From assembly GCA_017512985.1 (NCBI GenBank), contig JAFWEJ010000012.1:62001-126000 (forward strand): a stretch of DNA of 64,000 nt. Direction: 5' to 3'. Of this stretch, positions 44,134 to 53,997 are shown piece by piece. A program made the position numbers and the translations under genes. The DNA comes from Clostridia bacterium (GTDB taxonomy: Bacteria > Bacillota > Clostridia > Christensenellales > Aristaeellaceae). The notes under the pieces are model-generated. The model had not been told where the DNA came from. It made no database searches and saw only the letters and a list, made by a program, of their open reading frames with translations. Positions within the stretch are counted from its first letter, which is position 1, and each line of letters begins with the position of its first letter.

Positions 44134-46170
44134 TCAGCGGTAAACGCTCAGTGTCAGCATCCGCTCGTTCCATGAGTAACGGTAGGACGACGGGAGCTCA
44201 TGGCTGAGTATATTCAATGCTCCGTGATGATCTTCACCCGCCTCATCGGCATAGATCAGTTCGAAATCTGTGAACCCGCGGTTCACGGCGTCCCTTACAG
44301 CCGCTTCCGTTTCCTCTGCGGTTGATACCAGGTACTCATTCTCCGGCCGTACGCTGAGATCCGTCTGCGCAAGAAGCGCCACGCTGGTTTCAGCGTTCCA
44401 GATATGCATGCGCTTTGCCCTGTCCTCTCCCAGGTTGAACCAGGTATACTGGATCCCTTCCTCACTGTCGTCCCAGGTCACATCCACCAGGCGCCAGCTT
44501 CCGTCTATCTCCACAAGGTTCCACATATGGGTCACCGAGTTGAGGAAATCGATTGTGAGTCCGATGTTGTAGCTGTCCCCGTGCTGGTATCTCACGTTCA
44601 GCCCCGCCAGCCTGCCCAGCAGGCAGAACGCGTCCGCGTAGCCGTCGCAGTTCGCCTCGCCGTTCAGAATAGCTCCGATTGCGGTGTCGTCCTCATCTGT
44701 TCCGTCATCGTCAACATAGGTGTTTTTTTCGCACAGCCAGTCATGAACTGCCCGGGCGGTCTCCAGGGGCGTGTCTTTACGGCAGCTGTCCGCCACGCTC
44801 TGCGCCTGCTTCAGCGTCTCGCGTTCCCTGTCTGTAAGGGCGCTTTCGTCCCCGCTGTTCACTGCCCTGAGTATGTTTGTTCCCGGATACAGGTTTTCCA
44901 CATGCAGGGTAATAACATGGGTGGCTGAGGAATAGCTGAACGTGAAATCGAAGATGCCGGAATACGCCGTCACATCGAAAAGAGGAGCCATACTGTCATT
45001 GGAGAACGAGAACGGTGATATATTCGCGATCAGGAGTTTGTAGAGCTCTTCACTGCAGAACAGGCTGATCTCTTTCTCTCCTTTGGCAACACAATCCGTG
45101 GTGTACGCCATGGCTTCCTCCGGCGATGTCAGCCTGACCACATCGGAATGGATCACAGCGTCGCTGTAAACAACCACTGTGCCCATGAAGGAATACTTCA
45201 TGTCGCCGCTGCTCATGCCCGCGTCGGATGTAAGCTCCTGAAGCCTCTTGAACGAATTCCCCCTCACTGCGTCATACAGTTCCCGTGACATGACAAGGCG
45301 GAATGAGGTTATCCCTGAGGCGCCCATCCGGCGCACCGAGTCCTGAATATCCTCCTCCGTATTGCACAGAAGCCTGGGTTCCGGAGAGTATGTCACGTCT
45401 GTAAATTCATACCGGCAGTAATAATTGTTGTATTTGCTTTTCCAGTCCTCCATCTGGGTGGAAGCCTCCAGGATCTGAAGCGTTTCTCTGTCTCCCTGCA
45501 GGGAATGGTAGAAATCCGGATCCAGCATAATGAAGAAATGCCCGGCGTTCTCCCGCCACATATAGTCCACCGCGTTCCGGAACGAGTCCGGATCCTCGGC
45601 AAGGGCCCACGGGATGGATGATTTCCGGATATTCTCAAAATAATACACCCTCGGATAGCTGAAGTTGTATTTCAGGCCAAAGTCCTCAATCCCGTTCCAG
45701 CCCATATACACAAATATGTGGTTATTCTTCTGCAGCGCCTCCGACAGTTCTTTGCCGCAGACAAGCTGGAACTCGCCGGTTTCACTGTCCAGAAAGCCGC
45801 GGATCGCTTCCGCCACATCGGCGTCGTTCTCACACTCCGCCACATGCGGCTCCCGCCACTTTACCTCCGAGAATAACAGATCGCCGCTGAAGGTGTAGCG
45901 CAGCTTCTCTTCCGCCATGCCGCACCTGAGCTTCAGTACTGTATATTTCGCGTAACTGTCCGCCCGGATCTCATCAAAGTAATCCTTCGTCAGGCTTATC
46001 TCAAACTCAGCCTTTCCTTCCTGGCGGTACTGATTCAGCAGCGCCATGAAGTCAGCGTCATTTCCCGTCTGTGACTCCGCCGCCGCAGCCGCGGCGCAAA
46101 AGGCCGCGATAATCAGCACGGCCGCGCAGGCAAACCGAAGTATACGTTTAACGTTCCCCATAGCTGTCAT
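44134..46170 (-). CDS. Secreted transglutaminase-like domain protein
   Basis: A 678-residue protein with a signal peptide (ILRFACAAVLIIAAFCAAAAA-A). Residues 30 to about 420 contain three or four divergent repeats of an alpha/beta module (for example SEALQKNNHIFVYMGWNG, YHSLQGDRETLQILEAS, YDAVRGNSFKRLQELTS). The C-terminal part is a transglutaminase/peptidase fold: C508 in GEANCDGYADA, H548 in VTHMWNLVEIDG and D563 in RLVDVTWDD. Such domains act as proteases, amidases or cross-linkers at the cell surface. Starts at 46185 and 46161 are also possible. It appears to be transcribed alone. Confidence 0.85.
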   Translation of the reverse strand: MTAMGNVKRILRFACAAVLIIAAFCAAAAAAESQTGNDADFMALLNQYRQEGKAEFEISLTKDYFDEIRADSYAKYTVLKLRCGMAEEKLRYTFSGDLLFSEVKWREPHVAECENDADVAEAIRGFLDSETGEFQLVCGKELSEALQKNNHIFVYMGWNGIEDFGLKYNFSYPRVYYFENIRKSSIPWALAEDPDSFRNAVDYMWRENAGHFFIMLDPDFYHSLQGDRETLQILEASTQMEDWKSKYNNYYCRYEFTDVTYSPEPRLLCNTEEDIQDSVRRMGASGITSFRLVMSRELYDAVRGNSFKRLQELTSDAGMSSGDMKYSFMGTVVVYSDAVIHSDVVRLTSPEEAMAYTTDCVAKGEKEISLFCSEELYKLLIANISPFSFSNDSMAPLFDVTAYSGIFDFTFSYSSATHVITLHVENLYPGTNILRAVNSGDESALTDRERETLKQAQSVADSCRKDTPLETARAVHDWLCEKNTYVDDDGTDEDDTAIGAILNGEANCDGYADAFCLLGRLAGLNVRYQHGDSYNIGLTIDFLNSVTHMWNLVEIDGSWRLVDVTWDDSEEGIQYTWFNLGEDRAKRMHIWNAETSVALLAQTDLSVRPENEYLVSTAEETEAAVRDAVNRGFTDFELIYADEAGEDHHGALNILSHELPSSYRYSWNERMLTLSVYR

Positions 46171-46308
46171 TTCCCCATCCCTCATTTATGATGTTTTTTG
46201 TTGCGCCGGTCCCTTGATATCCATGTCAGATTATACTCTGCCGGCTGTTCGTTTTCAGGATAAGACCGCCGGTCCGAATGGACCGGCAGTTATCCGGCGC
46301 GCAGGCCG

Positions 46309-49300
46309 TCACCTGAGTACAAGCTTCAGCCGGTTAGGCAGTTCCGTGCCTTCGTTCCAGGTGTATTCCATGCTCTGTGTCATCCCTTTCAGCACGGTAA
46401 GCGCAAGGCCGTCGCCCGCGGAGGCCATGTCATAGCGCGGCCCGGCATAGAGAAGCGTCCATTCCGCGTTTTCTGTCTGCGCCGAGTATTCGCATACTGC
46501 CTGTACACGCGGATTCTCCAGCGCGGGCACCAGCAGCTGCATCGTTTCCTCAAAGACCAGCTGCACACGGTTTGCTTGCTTCGGGGCAACCTGGTTCCTG
46601 GCGCACCAGTCCTCAATCCTGCCCGCCATGCCCAGGAAATCGTAATCGCGGCTTTCAATGTCCAGCTCCAGTACCTTAAGCCTGCGCACAAAGCGCCGGG
46701 TATTCTCCCTCAGCGGATGGTCAAAAACCTGTTCCGGCGATCCGTCTTCGTAAATCCCGCCCTCATCCATATAGAACACACGGTTGGATATGGCCCTGGC
46801 GAAGTTCATCTCGTGGGTAACGATCATCATCGTCTTTCCACTCTTTGCCAGGTCCCGGATCACAGCCTGCACCTCGCCCACCATCGTGGGATCCAGGGCG
46901 CTGGTAGGCTCGTCCAGCAGGATTACGTCCGGGTCCATGGCCAGCGTCCGCGCGATGGCGATCCGCTGTTTCTGCCCGCCCGAAAGCTCATCAGGATAAT
47001 TCAGCGCTTTTTCCGCGAGGCCGACCATCCGCAGCAGCCGCATGCCCGTATCGTAAGCCTCCTGTTTTGACCTGCCGAGAAGATCCATCGGGGCCATCAT
47101 GATGTTCTCAATCACCGTCCGGTGGCCGAACAGGTTGAAATTCTGGAATACCATGCCCATCTTCCGGCGGACCTTGTTGATGTCACACCCGGGATCGGTA
47201 ATTTCCAGGCCGTCCACCCAGATCCGGCCCGAAGTGGGTTTTTCCAGCAGGTTAATGCAGCGCAGCAGCGTGCTCTTTCCCGTGCCGGAAGGGCCGATAA
47301 CGGAGATCACGTCGCCGTCGCGGATTTCAACGGAAACATCCTGCAGCGGGGTGACGTTCGGGTATTCCTTTTTCAGATGCTCAATTCTGATCATCTGTCT
47401 GTCCTGCACCCTCAACGGTTGCGGAGCCGTTACAACCGTCTCCGCTTCCTTTCGGTTGATCTCACCGCCGACGAAACTCCTGCCGCTGGCAGTCGTCGGC
47501 GGTTCGTCCCCCTTCAGGATATCGGCCGGTTTGCGGCGCCTGGGATCGAAACTGACGCTGATCCGGCTCACGAAGAACCCGATCAGGCCCTCCAGTACAA
47601 AGTAGATGATGGTAACGGCGATCAGCGGGAAGAACGCCTCATAGGTGCGGCTTCGTACAATATCGCCCATCTTGGTCAGGTCCTGTACGGCAATGTAGCC
47701 TACGATCGCCGTGGCTTTGATAAGCCCCACGATTTCACCCTTGTAGGCGGGCAACACATGCGGCAGCGCCTGGGGCAGGATAATCCTGAAAAATGTCCTG
47801 AGGTTGGAATATCCCAGCGCGTAAGCCGCTTCATACTGGCCCTTGTCCAGTGCGCCCACGCCCATTTTCAGCAGTCCGAACACCGATGACCCGAATGTCA
47901 GCGTGAATCCCATAACCGCCACGGCAATACCGCTTATGGACACGGAGCCGAAGATCACGTAATAGAAAATCATCAGCAGCACGACCATGGGCATCCCCTG
48001 GATCAGCCACATGCAGAACCGGGTGATGAGGTTGGCCGCGGGGTTTCCGTTGCGGCAGAGCATAAATACAGTGAAGCCGAGCAGCGTACCGAGCAGGATT
48101 GTCAGCACCGTGATCAGCAGCGTTGTCAGTATCCCGTCCACAAACAGCCGCCAGCGGCCTTCACGGACAAAAGTCTTGTTGAAGCTGGAAACAATACTGT
48201 CCGGGAAGCCCCGGCTGTTTTTCTCCGGGCCGGAATCCGCGGTCTGCGCCAGGCTGTCCTTCAGCACCACCATCACCGTTCCGCCGGAATAATAAGGCGC
48301 GGAGAAATTCACGCTCTCACGGCGTTCGTCGGTAATGGTGATCCCCGCGGCGGCAAGGTCCGCCTTGCCGGACTGGACGGCAGGCAGGATCCCGTCAAAG
48401 TTCATCACCTTGATTTCAAGTCCGTATCCGCAGGCCTCGCAGAACCGGGCGGCCAGGTCAATCTCCGCGCCGACGATCCTGTTGCCGCGGTAATAGGTCA
48501 TGGGCACATAGTCGCCCTCCGTGGCCAGGGTCAGGACGCCCTTCGGCGCCGGAAACGCGTCGTAGTCCGGCAGCGTCTTCTCTTCCTCCGGACCGTTTGT
48601 CCACTTTTCGATAATCTGTTCCAGCCCGCCATCCGCCTTCAGGGAGGCGAGCCATGCGTCCAGTTCCTCCAGCAGCGCTTCCCCTTCGGTTGTTTTGGGC
48701 AGCACAAAGCCGAACTCAAAGGTGTCCATGTATTCATCCGGCACGGCCAGCCGCGGGTTTTCCCTGCAGAACTGCCGCGCCGCCGGTTCGTCCACGGCAA
48801 ACCCGTCGATTTTGCCCGCCTCCAGGGCGGCAATCAGGTCGGCCGCGGTATTGATATAGACAATCTCCGCCGCAGGCAGCGCCTTCCGTACAATGGCGTC
48901 GAACGTCGTGCCGGTCGCGGCGCCGATGCGCTTTCCGTCAAGCCGCGCAAGCTGCCCGTTCGCCGCCGCGGAAACCGGCTGTCCCCCGTCGCGCACCATG
49001 GCGGTGATCTCAACGGTAAACAGCACGTCGGAAAACGGGATGGATTCCTCCTTTTCCTCTGTGTAAAACAGGTTGGACATAATACAGTCGATGCTGCCGC
49101 CCTCGGCGGCGGGTATGATTCCGCCGAAGTCATAAACCTTGAGCTCCAGCTTTGCCCCGATCCGGGCGGCGAAACGGCGGGCCAGCTCGATATCGTAGCC
49201 TGCCAGTTCCGTTCCGATGTAATAGGAATAGGGCATCACTGTGCCCGTCGTGCCCACGCGCAGGGTAAACGCCGGGTTTTCCGCTTCCGGAATCTCCGGC

Positions 49301-49788
49301 ATGGTCTCCTCACCGCGGGTCACCCAGCGTTCGTACATGTCGTCCAGCGTGCCGTCCGCCCGGAGTTCCGCGATAAAAGCGTTCAGTCTGTCCTTCAGCC
49401 CGGAAATCGGCGAAACGGGGGAAATGCCCACGGCAATTCTGTTTGTGGCGTAATTATCTTCCAGCAGGCGGACCCCGTCAAACCCATGCTCAATGGCAAA
49501 CTCCATTTCGCGCCGGGCATTGACGCAGGCGTCCACACGGCCGTTCGCCACGTCCAGGTACGCCAGGAATATATCGCTGTAGGGAATCAGCGTTGCCTGC
49601 GGATAATCCTGCTTCAGGCTGGCTTCCGCGGGCGTATTGAGGCCTACGGCAATGCTGATTCCGGGCTGCGCAAGCAAGTCCAGTGAGGTGACCGGCAGCT
49701 TCCCCTGCTCTGCGGATCCCGCCGGAGCGAGAAACGGCGCAGCGGCCAGAAGCACGCTCACAACCATGCAGGCCAATCGTTTCATCAT
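46309..49788 (-). CDS. One-polypeptide amino-acid ABC importer (binding, permease, ATPase, GHKL-like tail)
   Basis: A 1,159-residue protein with signal peptide (1-26) and, in order: a lone second half of a periplasmic binding protein family 3 domain (31-160), a complete family 3 domain (173-398), a lone first half of such a domain (416-512), a His/Gln-type permease (540-750) with the EAA loop EAAYALGYSNLRTFFRIILP, and an ATPase (799-1038) with Walker A GPSGTGKST (832-840), LSGGQ (935-939), Walker B VILLDE (955-960) and H991. A 118-residue tail (1042-1159) resembles an anti-sigma/HATPase_c_2 module (VQLVFEETMQLL, GDGLALTVLKGMT). It should import polar amino acids. Fusion of all parts is unusual. 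Confidence 0.88.
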   Translation of the reverse strand: MMKRLACMVVSVLLAAAPFLAPAGSAEQGKLPVTSLDLLAQPGISIAVGLNTPAEASLKQDYPQATLIPYSDIFLAYLDVANGRVDACVNARREMEFAIEHGFDGVRLLEDNYATNRIAVGISPVSPISGLKDRLNAFIAELRADGTLDDMYERWVTRGEETMPEIPEAENPAFTLRVGTTGTVMPYSYYIGTELAGYDIELARRFAARIGAKLELKVYDFGGIIPAAEGGSIDCIMSNLFYTEEKEESIPFSDVLFTVEITAMVRDGGQPVSAAANGQLARLDGKRIGAATGTTFDAIVRKALPAAEIVYINTAADLIAALEAGKIDGFAVDEPAARQFCRENPRLAVPDEYMDTFEFGFVLPKTTEGEALLEELDAWLASLKADGGLEQIIEKWTNGPEEEKTLPDYDAFPAPKGVLTLATEGDYVPMTYYRGNRIVGAEIDLAARFCEACGYGLEIKVMNFDGILPAVQSGKADLAAAGITITDERRESVNFSAPYYSGGTVMVVLKDSLAQTADSGPEKNSRGFPDSIVSSFNKTFVREGRWRLFVDGILTTLLITVLTILLGTLLGFTVFMLCRNGNPAANLITRFCMWLIQGMPMVVLLMIFYYVIFGSVSISGIAVAVMGFTLTFGSSVFGLLKMGVGALDKGQYEAAYALGYSNLRTFFRIILPQALPHVLPAYKGEIVGLIKATAIVGYIAVQDLTKMGDIVRSRTYEAFFPLIAVTIIYFVLEGLIGFFVSRISVSFDPRRRKPADILKGDEPPTTASGRSFVGGEINRKEAETVVTAPQPLRVQDRQMIRIEHLKKEYPNVTPLQDVSVEIRDGDVISVIGPSGTGKSTLLRCINLLEKPTSGRIWVDGLEITDPGCDINKVRRKMGMVFQNFNLFGHRTVIENIMMAPMDLLGRSKQEAYDTGMRLLRMVGLAEKALNYPDELSGGQKQRIAIARTLAMDPDVILLDEPTSALDPTMVGEVQAVIRDLAKSGKTMMIVTHEMNFARAISNRVFYMDEGGIYEDGSPEQVFDHPLRENTRRFVRRLKVLELDIESRDYDFLGMAGRIEDWCARNQVAPKQANRVQLVFEETMQLLVPALENPRVQAVCEYSAQTENAEWTLLYAGPRYDMASAGDGLALTVLKGMTQSMEYTWNEGTELPNRLKLVLR

Positions 49789-50097
49789 ATTTCAGTACCC
49801 GAACCTTTCTGACATCCCGGAATCCTGTCCGCACCGATGTGTTTTTCTTTTTCTTATGTTTTATTTTATCGCAGGCGGGATAAATAATCAATGACCGGCG
49901 GCCTCACCGCCGGCGGTCGGCAATCACGCCCGGGGCTGGTTTTCCGCCTGTATGGTCATATAAACCTGTTTTTGATATGATAGGACTATGAAAGGAATGA
50001 TTTTTGAGATATACTAGATATACTTAAGAGGAATATTGGTTTTTCTGAAAATGACTGACATATGCGGGAACAGAACTACGGGAGAGCAGCAGGCATT

Positions 50098-52638
50098 ATG
50101 AAAAAAATCTGGGTTATAGTTGTCAATGTGCTCATTATGGTTGCCATGTTAACCTTTGTGGTTTTTTATTCCGCTTCTGAAAGCAGGAATACAACCCAGA
50201 GGCAGACAGAGCATTTTGAAAACACCGCCATCGTCTTGGAACACGTCACTGAAAACTATCTGGAGGGCGAGCAGCGCATCTGTGACGTTTGGGCACGCTA
50301 TATCAACATGAAGGGCATGACCATTGAGGAAGCCGTTTCCTTCATCCGTACTTCTCATGTGCTGCCGAACGTTTCCGCGCATATTGTATATCTTGATACG
50401 CTGTCCGGATTGTCTACAAGGGCGAGGCAGAACACCTCCGACAATTGCTCCGTCTCTTATGCGCGGATGGATCTCCTGGACGATGTGAGCTGGATTAATA
50501 ATGATATAGGGAAAGCCATCAACATTTCCCGTGCCTATACGAACCCGGTCAACGGCGAACAGTCTATATCCTTCTGCAATCATATTACGCTTTATGATCC
50601 GGAGGCTGGAAATCCCCGGCAAGCGATCTTGCTGCGCGTGCTGCCTCTTGCAGAGTTGGAGGAAAAGTGGGTGTTCCCGCAGGAAGAGTTTGAAAGCGCC
50701 GAGCTTTCAATCATCGATTCATCCGGAGACTATATCATCAAAGGCCATTCCTTCAAAAACTCCAGTTTCTTTGAGTTTTACAGGTCGTACAACGGAACAG
50801 ATACCGCCTCTACACAGAATCTCTTTGAAAAAATAACTTCGTCGACCGGTTCTGTCGCCATCCTCAATTCCCGGGGTAAGGAATGTATACTCGCCTATAC
50901 ACCGGTTGCCGCGGCAGGAGGATGGACGCTTCTCAGCCTCATGCCGATGAAAGACCTGAACGTGAGCACCGAAAACTGGCTGCTGATCGGTTTTGTTTCC
51001 GCGGGTCTCCTGATCCTGTTCGTATTTGACCTGGCGGTCATCCTGAGCATTAACAAGAAACTCCAGGCTACGGCGAAAGAAGCGGCTGCGGCGAACAAGG
51101 CAAAAACCGATTTCCTCTCCACCATGTCCCATGATATCCGCACGCCGATGAACGCGATCATCGGGCTCACGGCAATTGCTGAAAAGAATCCCGGCGATAA
51201 GGAATCGGTTGGCGAAAACCTGCGGAAAATCTCTCTGGCCAGCAATCACCTGCTTACGCTGATCAATGATATTCTGGACATTTCCAAGATTGAAAGCGGA
51301 AAACTGAACCTCAGCCCGCTGACCTTCTCCATCGTTGAAACGGTGGAAAACCTCGTCAACCTGGCCCAACCGATGGTCAAGGAAAAGAATATCGATTTCA
51401 ATTTCCGTGTCAGCCGGTTTGAAAAAGAATATCTTTATGCCGACCAGCTGCGGCTGAACCAGATCTATATTAACATCCTTTCCAACGCCATCAAATACAC
51501 GGAGCCGGGCGGACGTGTCAGCGTGGATATGCATGAGGAGGAAAGCCAGAATCCGGGCTGTGTTAAGCTGACCTATGTGGTATCCGATAACGGTATCGGC
51601 ATGAGTCCGGAATTTATGGCAACCATGTACCAGCCCTTCTCACGCCAGACAGACAGCCGGGTGAACAGCATTCAGGGAACCGGGCTCGGACTTGCCATTA
51701 CAAAGCAGATGGTCGATCTGATGGAAGGTAGCATCGACTGCCAGAGCGAGCAGGGCAAAGGAACAACGTTTACCATCATAATGGATCTTCCTGTTGCGGA
51801 ACGGCAGAGGGAAGAAATGATGCTTGAGCCGATGGACATGCTGATCGTTGATGACGATGAGCTTCTTCTGGATACTGCGGCGGAAACACTGGCGTCCCTC
51901 GGTGTAACAGCCGATCGTGCGGGAAGCGGCCTGGAAGCGCTCCGCATGATCAAAGACCGGCATGAAGCAGGACGGGATTACAGGGTTGCAATCCTGGATT
52001 GGAAAATGCCGGATATCGACGGTATCGAAACGATTCGCCGGATTCGTGCGGAAGTGGGGCCGGGCACTGCCATTCTGCTGTCTTCCGCGTATGACTGGTC
52101 GGATATTGAGGATATGGCAAAGGAAGCCGGGGCAAACGGCTTTATCGTCAAGCCGCTGTTCCGTTCCAAGCTTTACGATAAGATCAATTCGATCCTGGGG
52201 ACCGAGGTTAAATCGGTTGATCCCGAGAACGACTATTCCGATCTTCAGGGAATGAATATTCTCATTGCGGAAGACAATGACATCAACTGGGAGATCATTT
52301 CTGCCTTGCTTGGCATGTTCGGAATCACGACGGAGCGCGCGGAAAACGGACGCATCTGTGTGGAGAAAATGAAACAGGCGGAAAAAGGGGCTTATTCCCT
52401 GATCTTTATGGATATACAGATGCCTGAAATGAACGGGCTTGAGGCCACGGGGAATATCCGTAAACTGGCTGATCCCTGGGCTTCTTCCATCCCGATTGTC
52501 GCCATGACGGCGGACGCGTTTTCGGAAAATATCACAGAGTGCATGAACGCCGGTATGAACGGTCATATAGCGAAACCGATAGACATTAAACTGGTTATCA
52601 AAGAGATTCGAAGAATCAGGGAGGAAGGAAAATCATGA
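50098..52638 (+). CDS. Hybrid sensor histidine kinase with two receiver domains
   Basis: An 846-residue protein. Two membrane helices (near 1-22 and near 290-315) enclose a Cache-like extracellular sensor. Then come the HisKA domain (KAKTDFLSTMSHDIRTPMNAIIG), HATPase motifs (ILSNAIKYTEPGG, DNGIGM, GTGLGLAITKQMV) and two receivers: one with VAILDWKMPDIDG and one with LIFMDIQMPEMNG, each with its acidic DDD or EDN triad and lysine. No histidine phosphotransfer domain is present, so relay must go elsewhere. The in-frame start at 50062 lacks a good ribosome site. Its 3' end overlaps the binding-lipoprotein gene by 4 bases. Confidence 0.9.
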   Translation: MKKIWVIVVNVLIMVAMLTFVVFYSASESRNTTQRQTEHFENTAIVLEHVTENYLEGEQRICDVWARYINMKGMTIEEAVSFIRTSHVLPNVSAHIVYLDTLSGLSTRARQNTSDNCSVSYARMDLLDDVSWINNDIGKAINISRAYTNPVNGEQSISFCNHITLYDPEAGNPRQAILLRVLPLAELEEKWVFPQEEFESAELSIIDSSGDYIIKGHSFKNSSFFEFYRSYNGTDTASTQNLFEKITSSTGSVAILNSRGKECILAYTPVAAAGGWTLLSLMPMKDLNVSTENWLLIGFVSAGLLILFVFDLAVILSINKKLQATAKEAAAANKAKTDFLSTMSHDIRTPMNAIIGLTAIAEKNPGDKESVGENLRKISLASNHLLTLINDILDISKIESGKLNLSPLTFSIVETVENLVNLAQPMVKEKNIDFNFRVSRFEKEYLYADQLRLNQIYINILSNAIKYTEPGGRVSVDMHEEESQNPGCVKLTYVVSDNGIGMSPEFMATMYQPFSRQTDSRVNSIQGTGLGLAITKQMVDLMEGSIDCQSEQGKGTTFTIIMDLPVAERQREEMMLEPMDMLIVDDDELLLDTAAETLASLGVTADRAGSGLEALRMIKDRHEAGRDYRVAILDWKMPDIDGIETIRRIRAEVGPGTAILLSSAYDWSDIEDMAKEAGANGFIVKPLFRSKLYDKINSILGTEVKSVDPENDYSDLQGMNILIAEDNDINWEIISALLGMFGITTERAENGRICVEKMKQAEKGAYSLIFMDIQMPEMNGLEATGNIRKLADPWASSIPIVAMTADAFSENITECMNAGMNGHIAKPIDIKLVIKEIRRIREEGKS

Positions 52639-53924
52639 AAAAACTGCTCTGTGTCACCCTGGCCCTGTGCATGCTTGTCCTGCTGACATCCTGCGGCGGC
52701 AAGCAGCCTGAGGAAACCACCGCCGGATTCAAACCGGTCCTCGACAAAAATACAAGCTGCAAAATCGTTGTAACCGGAAGTTATGACAACTTCGAGGCGC
52801 TGGAGGCTGAATTTGACAAATTCAATGAGTTCTATCCGAATGTGCAGCTGAGCTATGTGAAGTTGGATGACTACAACAACGTGCTGGGTACTGTCCTGGA
52901 GGGAAAGGATAAACCCAACATCTTTTTCTCTTATACCTGGATGGCCGGAAACGAGCAATACGATTCAGTCACATCGCTGATGGAGGATCTTTCGGACCCT
53001 GCCCTGAAGCTGAACCTGGACTGCATTCGTCCCGGCCTGATCAACCGTGACGCGGAGGGCCATGTGCGGATGGTGCCGGTGTTCTCCAGGTCCTATGGTA
53101 TGCTGGTAAACAAGACCCTGTTTGAAAAAGAAGGCCTCAGTGTTCCGTCCACATGGACAGAGCTGATGGCCGTGTGTGAAGCGTTCCGCGGCAAAGGCTA
53201 TGCCAGCCCGATGATGGGCTATAGTCTCAAATCCTCCAGCTGCTTCATGAACACCGTTGCCTATCCCCTGTTTGTGGCCACACTTGCAAAAAACAAGGAA
53301 GCGCTTACGCTGGCCAACAATCTGGATCCCGCTGCGGGAGAAAACATGCGTCCGGCGCTGGAAGCTATGGAGCATCTGATTCAGAACGGCTGCATCAACC
53401 TCAGCGAGTGTGATAAGATCGAGGACAACTATACTCAGGTAATCCTTCGCTTCTTCGAAGGCGATGTGCCGATGATGATCTGCGCCGGGGATACCGTATC
53501 CGGAACCAAAAAGCGGGAAGGCCAGTCTGAAGCGTTCACCAAGGCGCCTTTTGATTACACATTCGCGCCGATTCCCATGACAGACGAAGGCGGATACTTT
53601 ATCGACAGTCCTTCCATCCAGTTTTCCGTGAACAAAGGCTGCGATAATCTGGACATGACCAACGAATTCATGCGGTTCCTGGTCTCGAACGAAGAGCTGA
53701 ACCAGATGGCCTCTGTGAAGCGTCTGGTAACACCCACCAGGGACCTGACCTTTGACAAGGTCTACGCGCCTTTCGGCCAGGTGCCCGCAGACCGTACCAT
53801 TTCTCCGGAAGTACTTGGCATCAAGGATCGCCTTGTGGCCCAGATCCGGGTCGCGGCATTCCGGGTTGGAAAGGGCGAGATGACCATAGATGAAGCCATT
53901 TCAATGTACGGAAGCTTTGAGTAA
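52635..53924 (+). CDS. Family 1 extracellular solute-binding lipoprotein
   Basis: A 429-residue lipoprotein (lipobox LTSC, cysteine 20) of the sugar-binding SBP family 1: NFEALEAEFDKFNEFYPNVQ, the ligand-loop NIFFSYTWMAGNE, YGMLVNKTLFEKEGLSVPSTWTEL, and late NKGCDNLDMTNEFMRFL. No permease or ATPase gene lies nearby. It overlaps the hybrid kinase gene by 4 bases, and a diguanylate cyclase follows, so it more likely presents a ligand to the kinase than feeds a transporter. AGGGAGGAA precedes the ATG. Confidence 0.9.
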   Translation: MKKLLCVTLALCMLVLLTSCGGKQPEETTAGFKPVLDKNTSCKIVVTGSYDNFEALEAEFDKFNEFYPNVQLSYVKLDDYNNVLGTVLEGKDKPNIFFSYTWMAGNEQYDSVTSLMEDLSDPALKLNLDCIRPGLINRDAEGHVRMVPVFSRSYGMLVNKTLFEKEGLSVPSTWTELMAVCEAFRGKGYASPMMGYSLKSSSCFMNTVAYPLFVATLAKNKEALTLANNLDPAAGENMRPALEAMEHLIQNGCINLSECDKIEDNYTQVILRFFEGDVPMMICAGDTVSGTKKREGQSEAFTKAPFDYTFAPIPMTDEGGYFIDSPSIQFSVNKGCDNLDMTNEFMRFLVSNEELNQMASVKRLVTPTRDLTFDKVYAPFGQVPADRTISPEVLGIKDRLVAQIRVAAFRVGKGEMTIDEAISMYGSFE

Positions 53925-53997
53925 AATTCTTCTCTGCCGTCTGGATCTGCCGGTTATATAATCAATTCAGAAATCCGTGGGAAAGGAGGACAATCCG

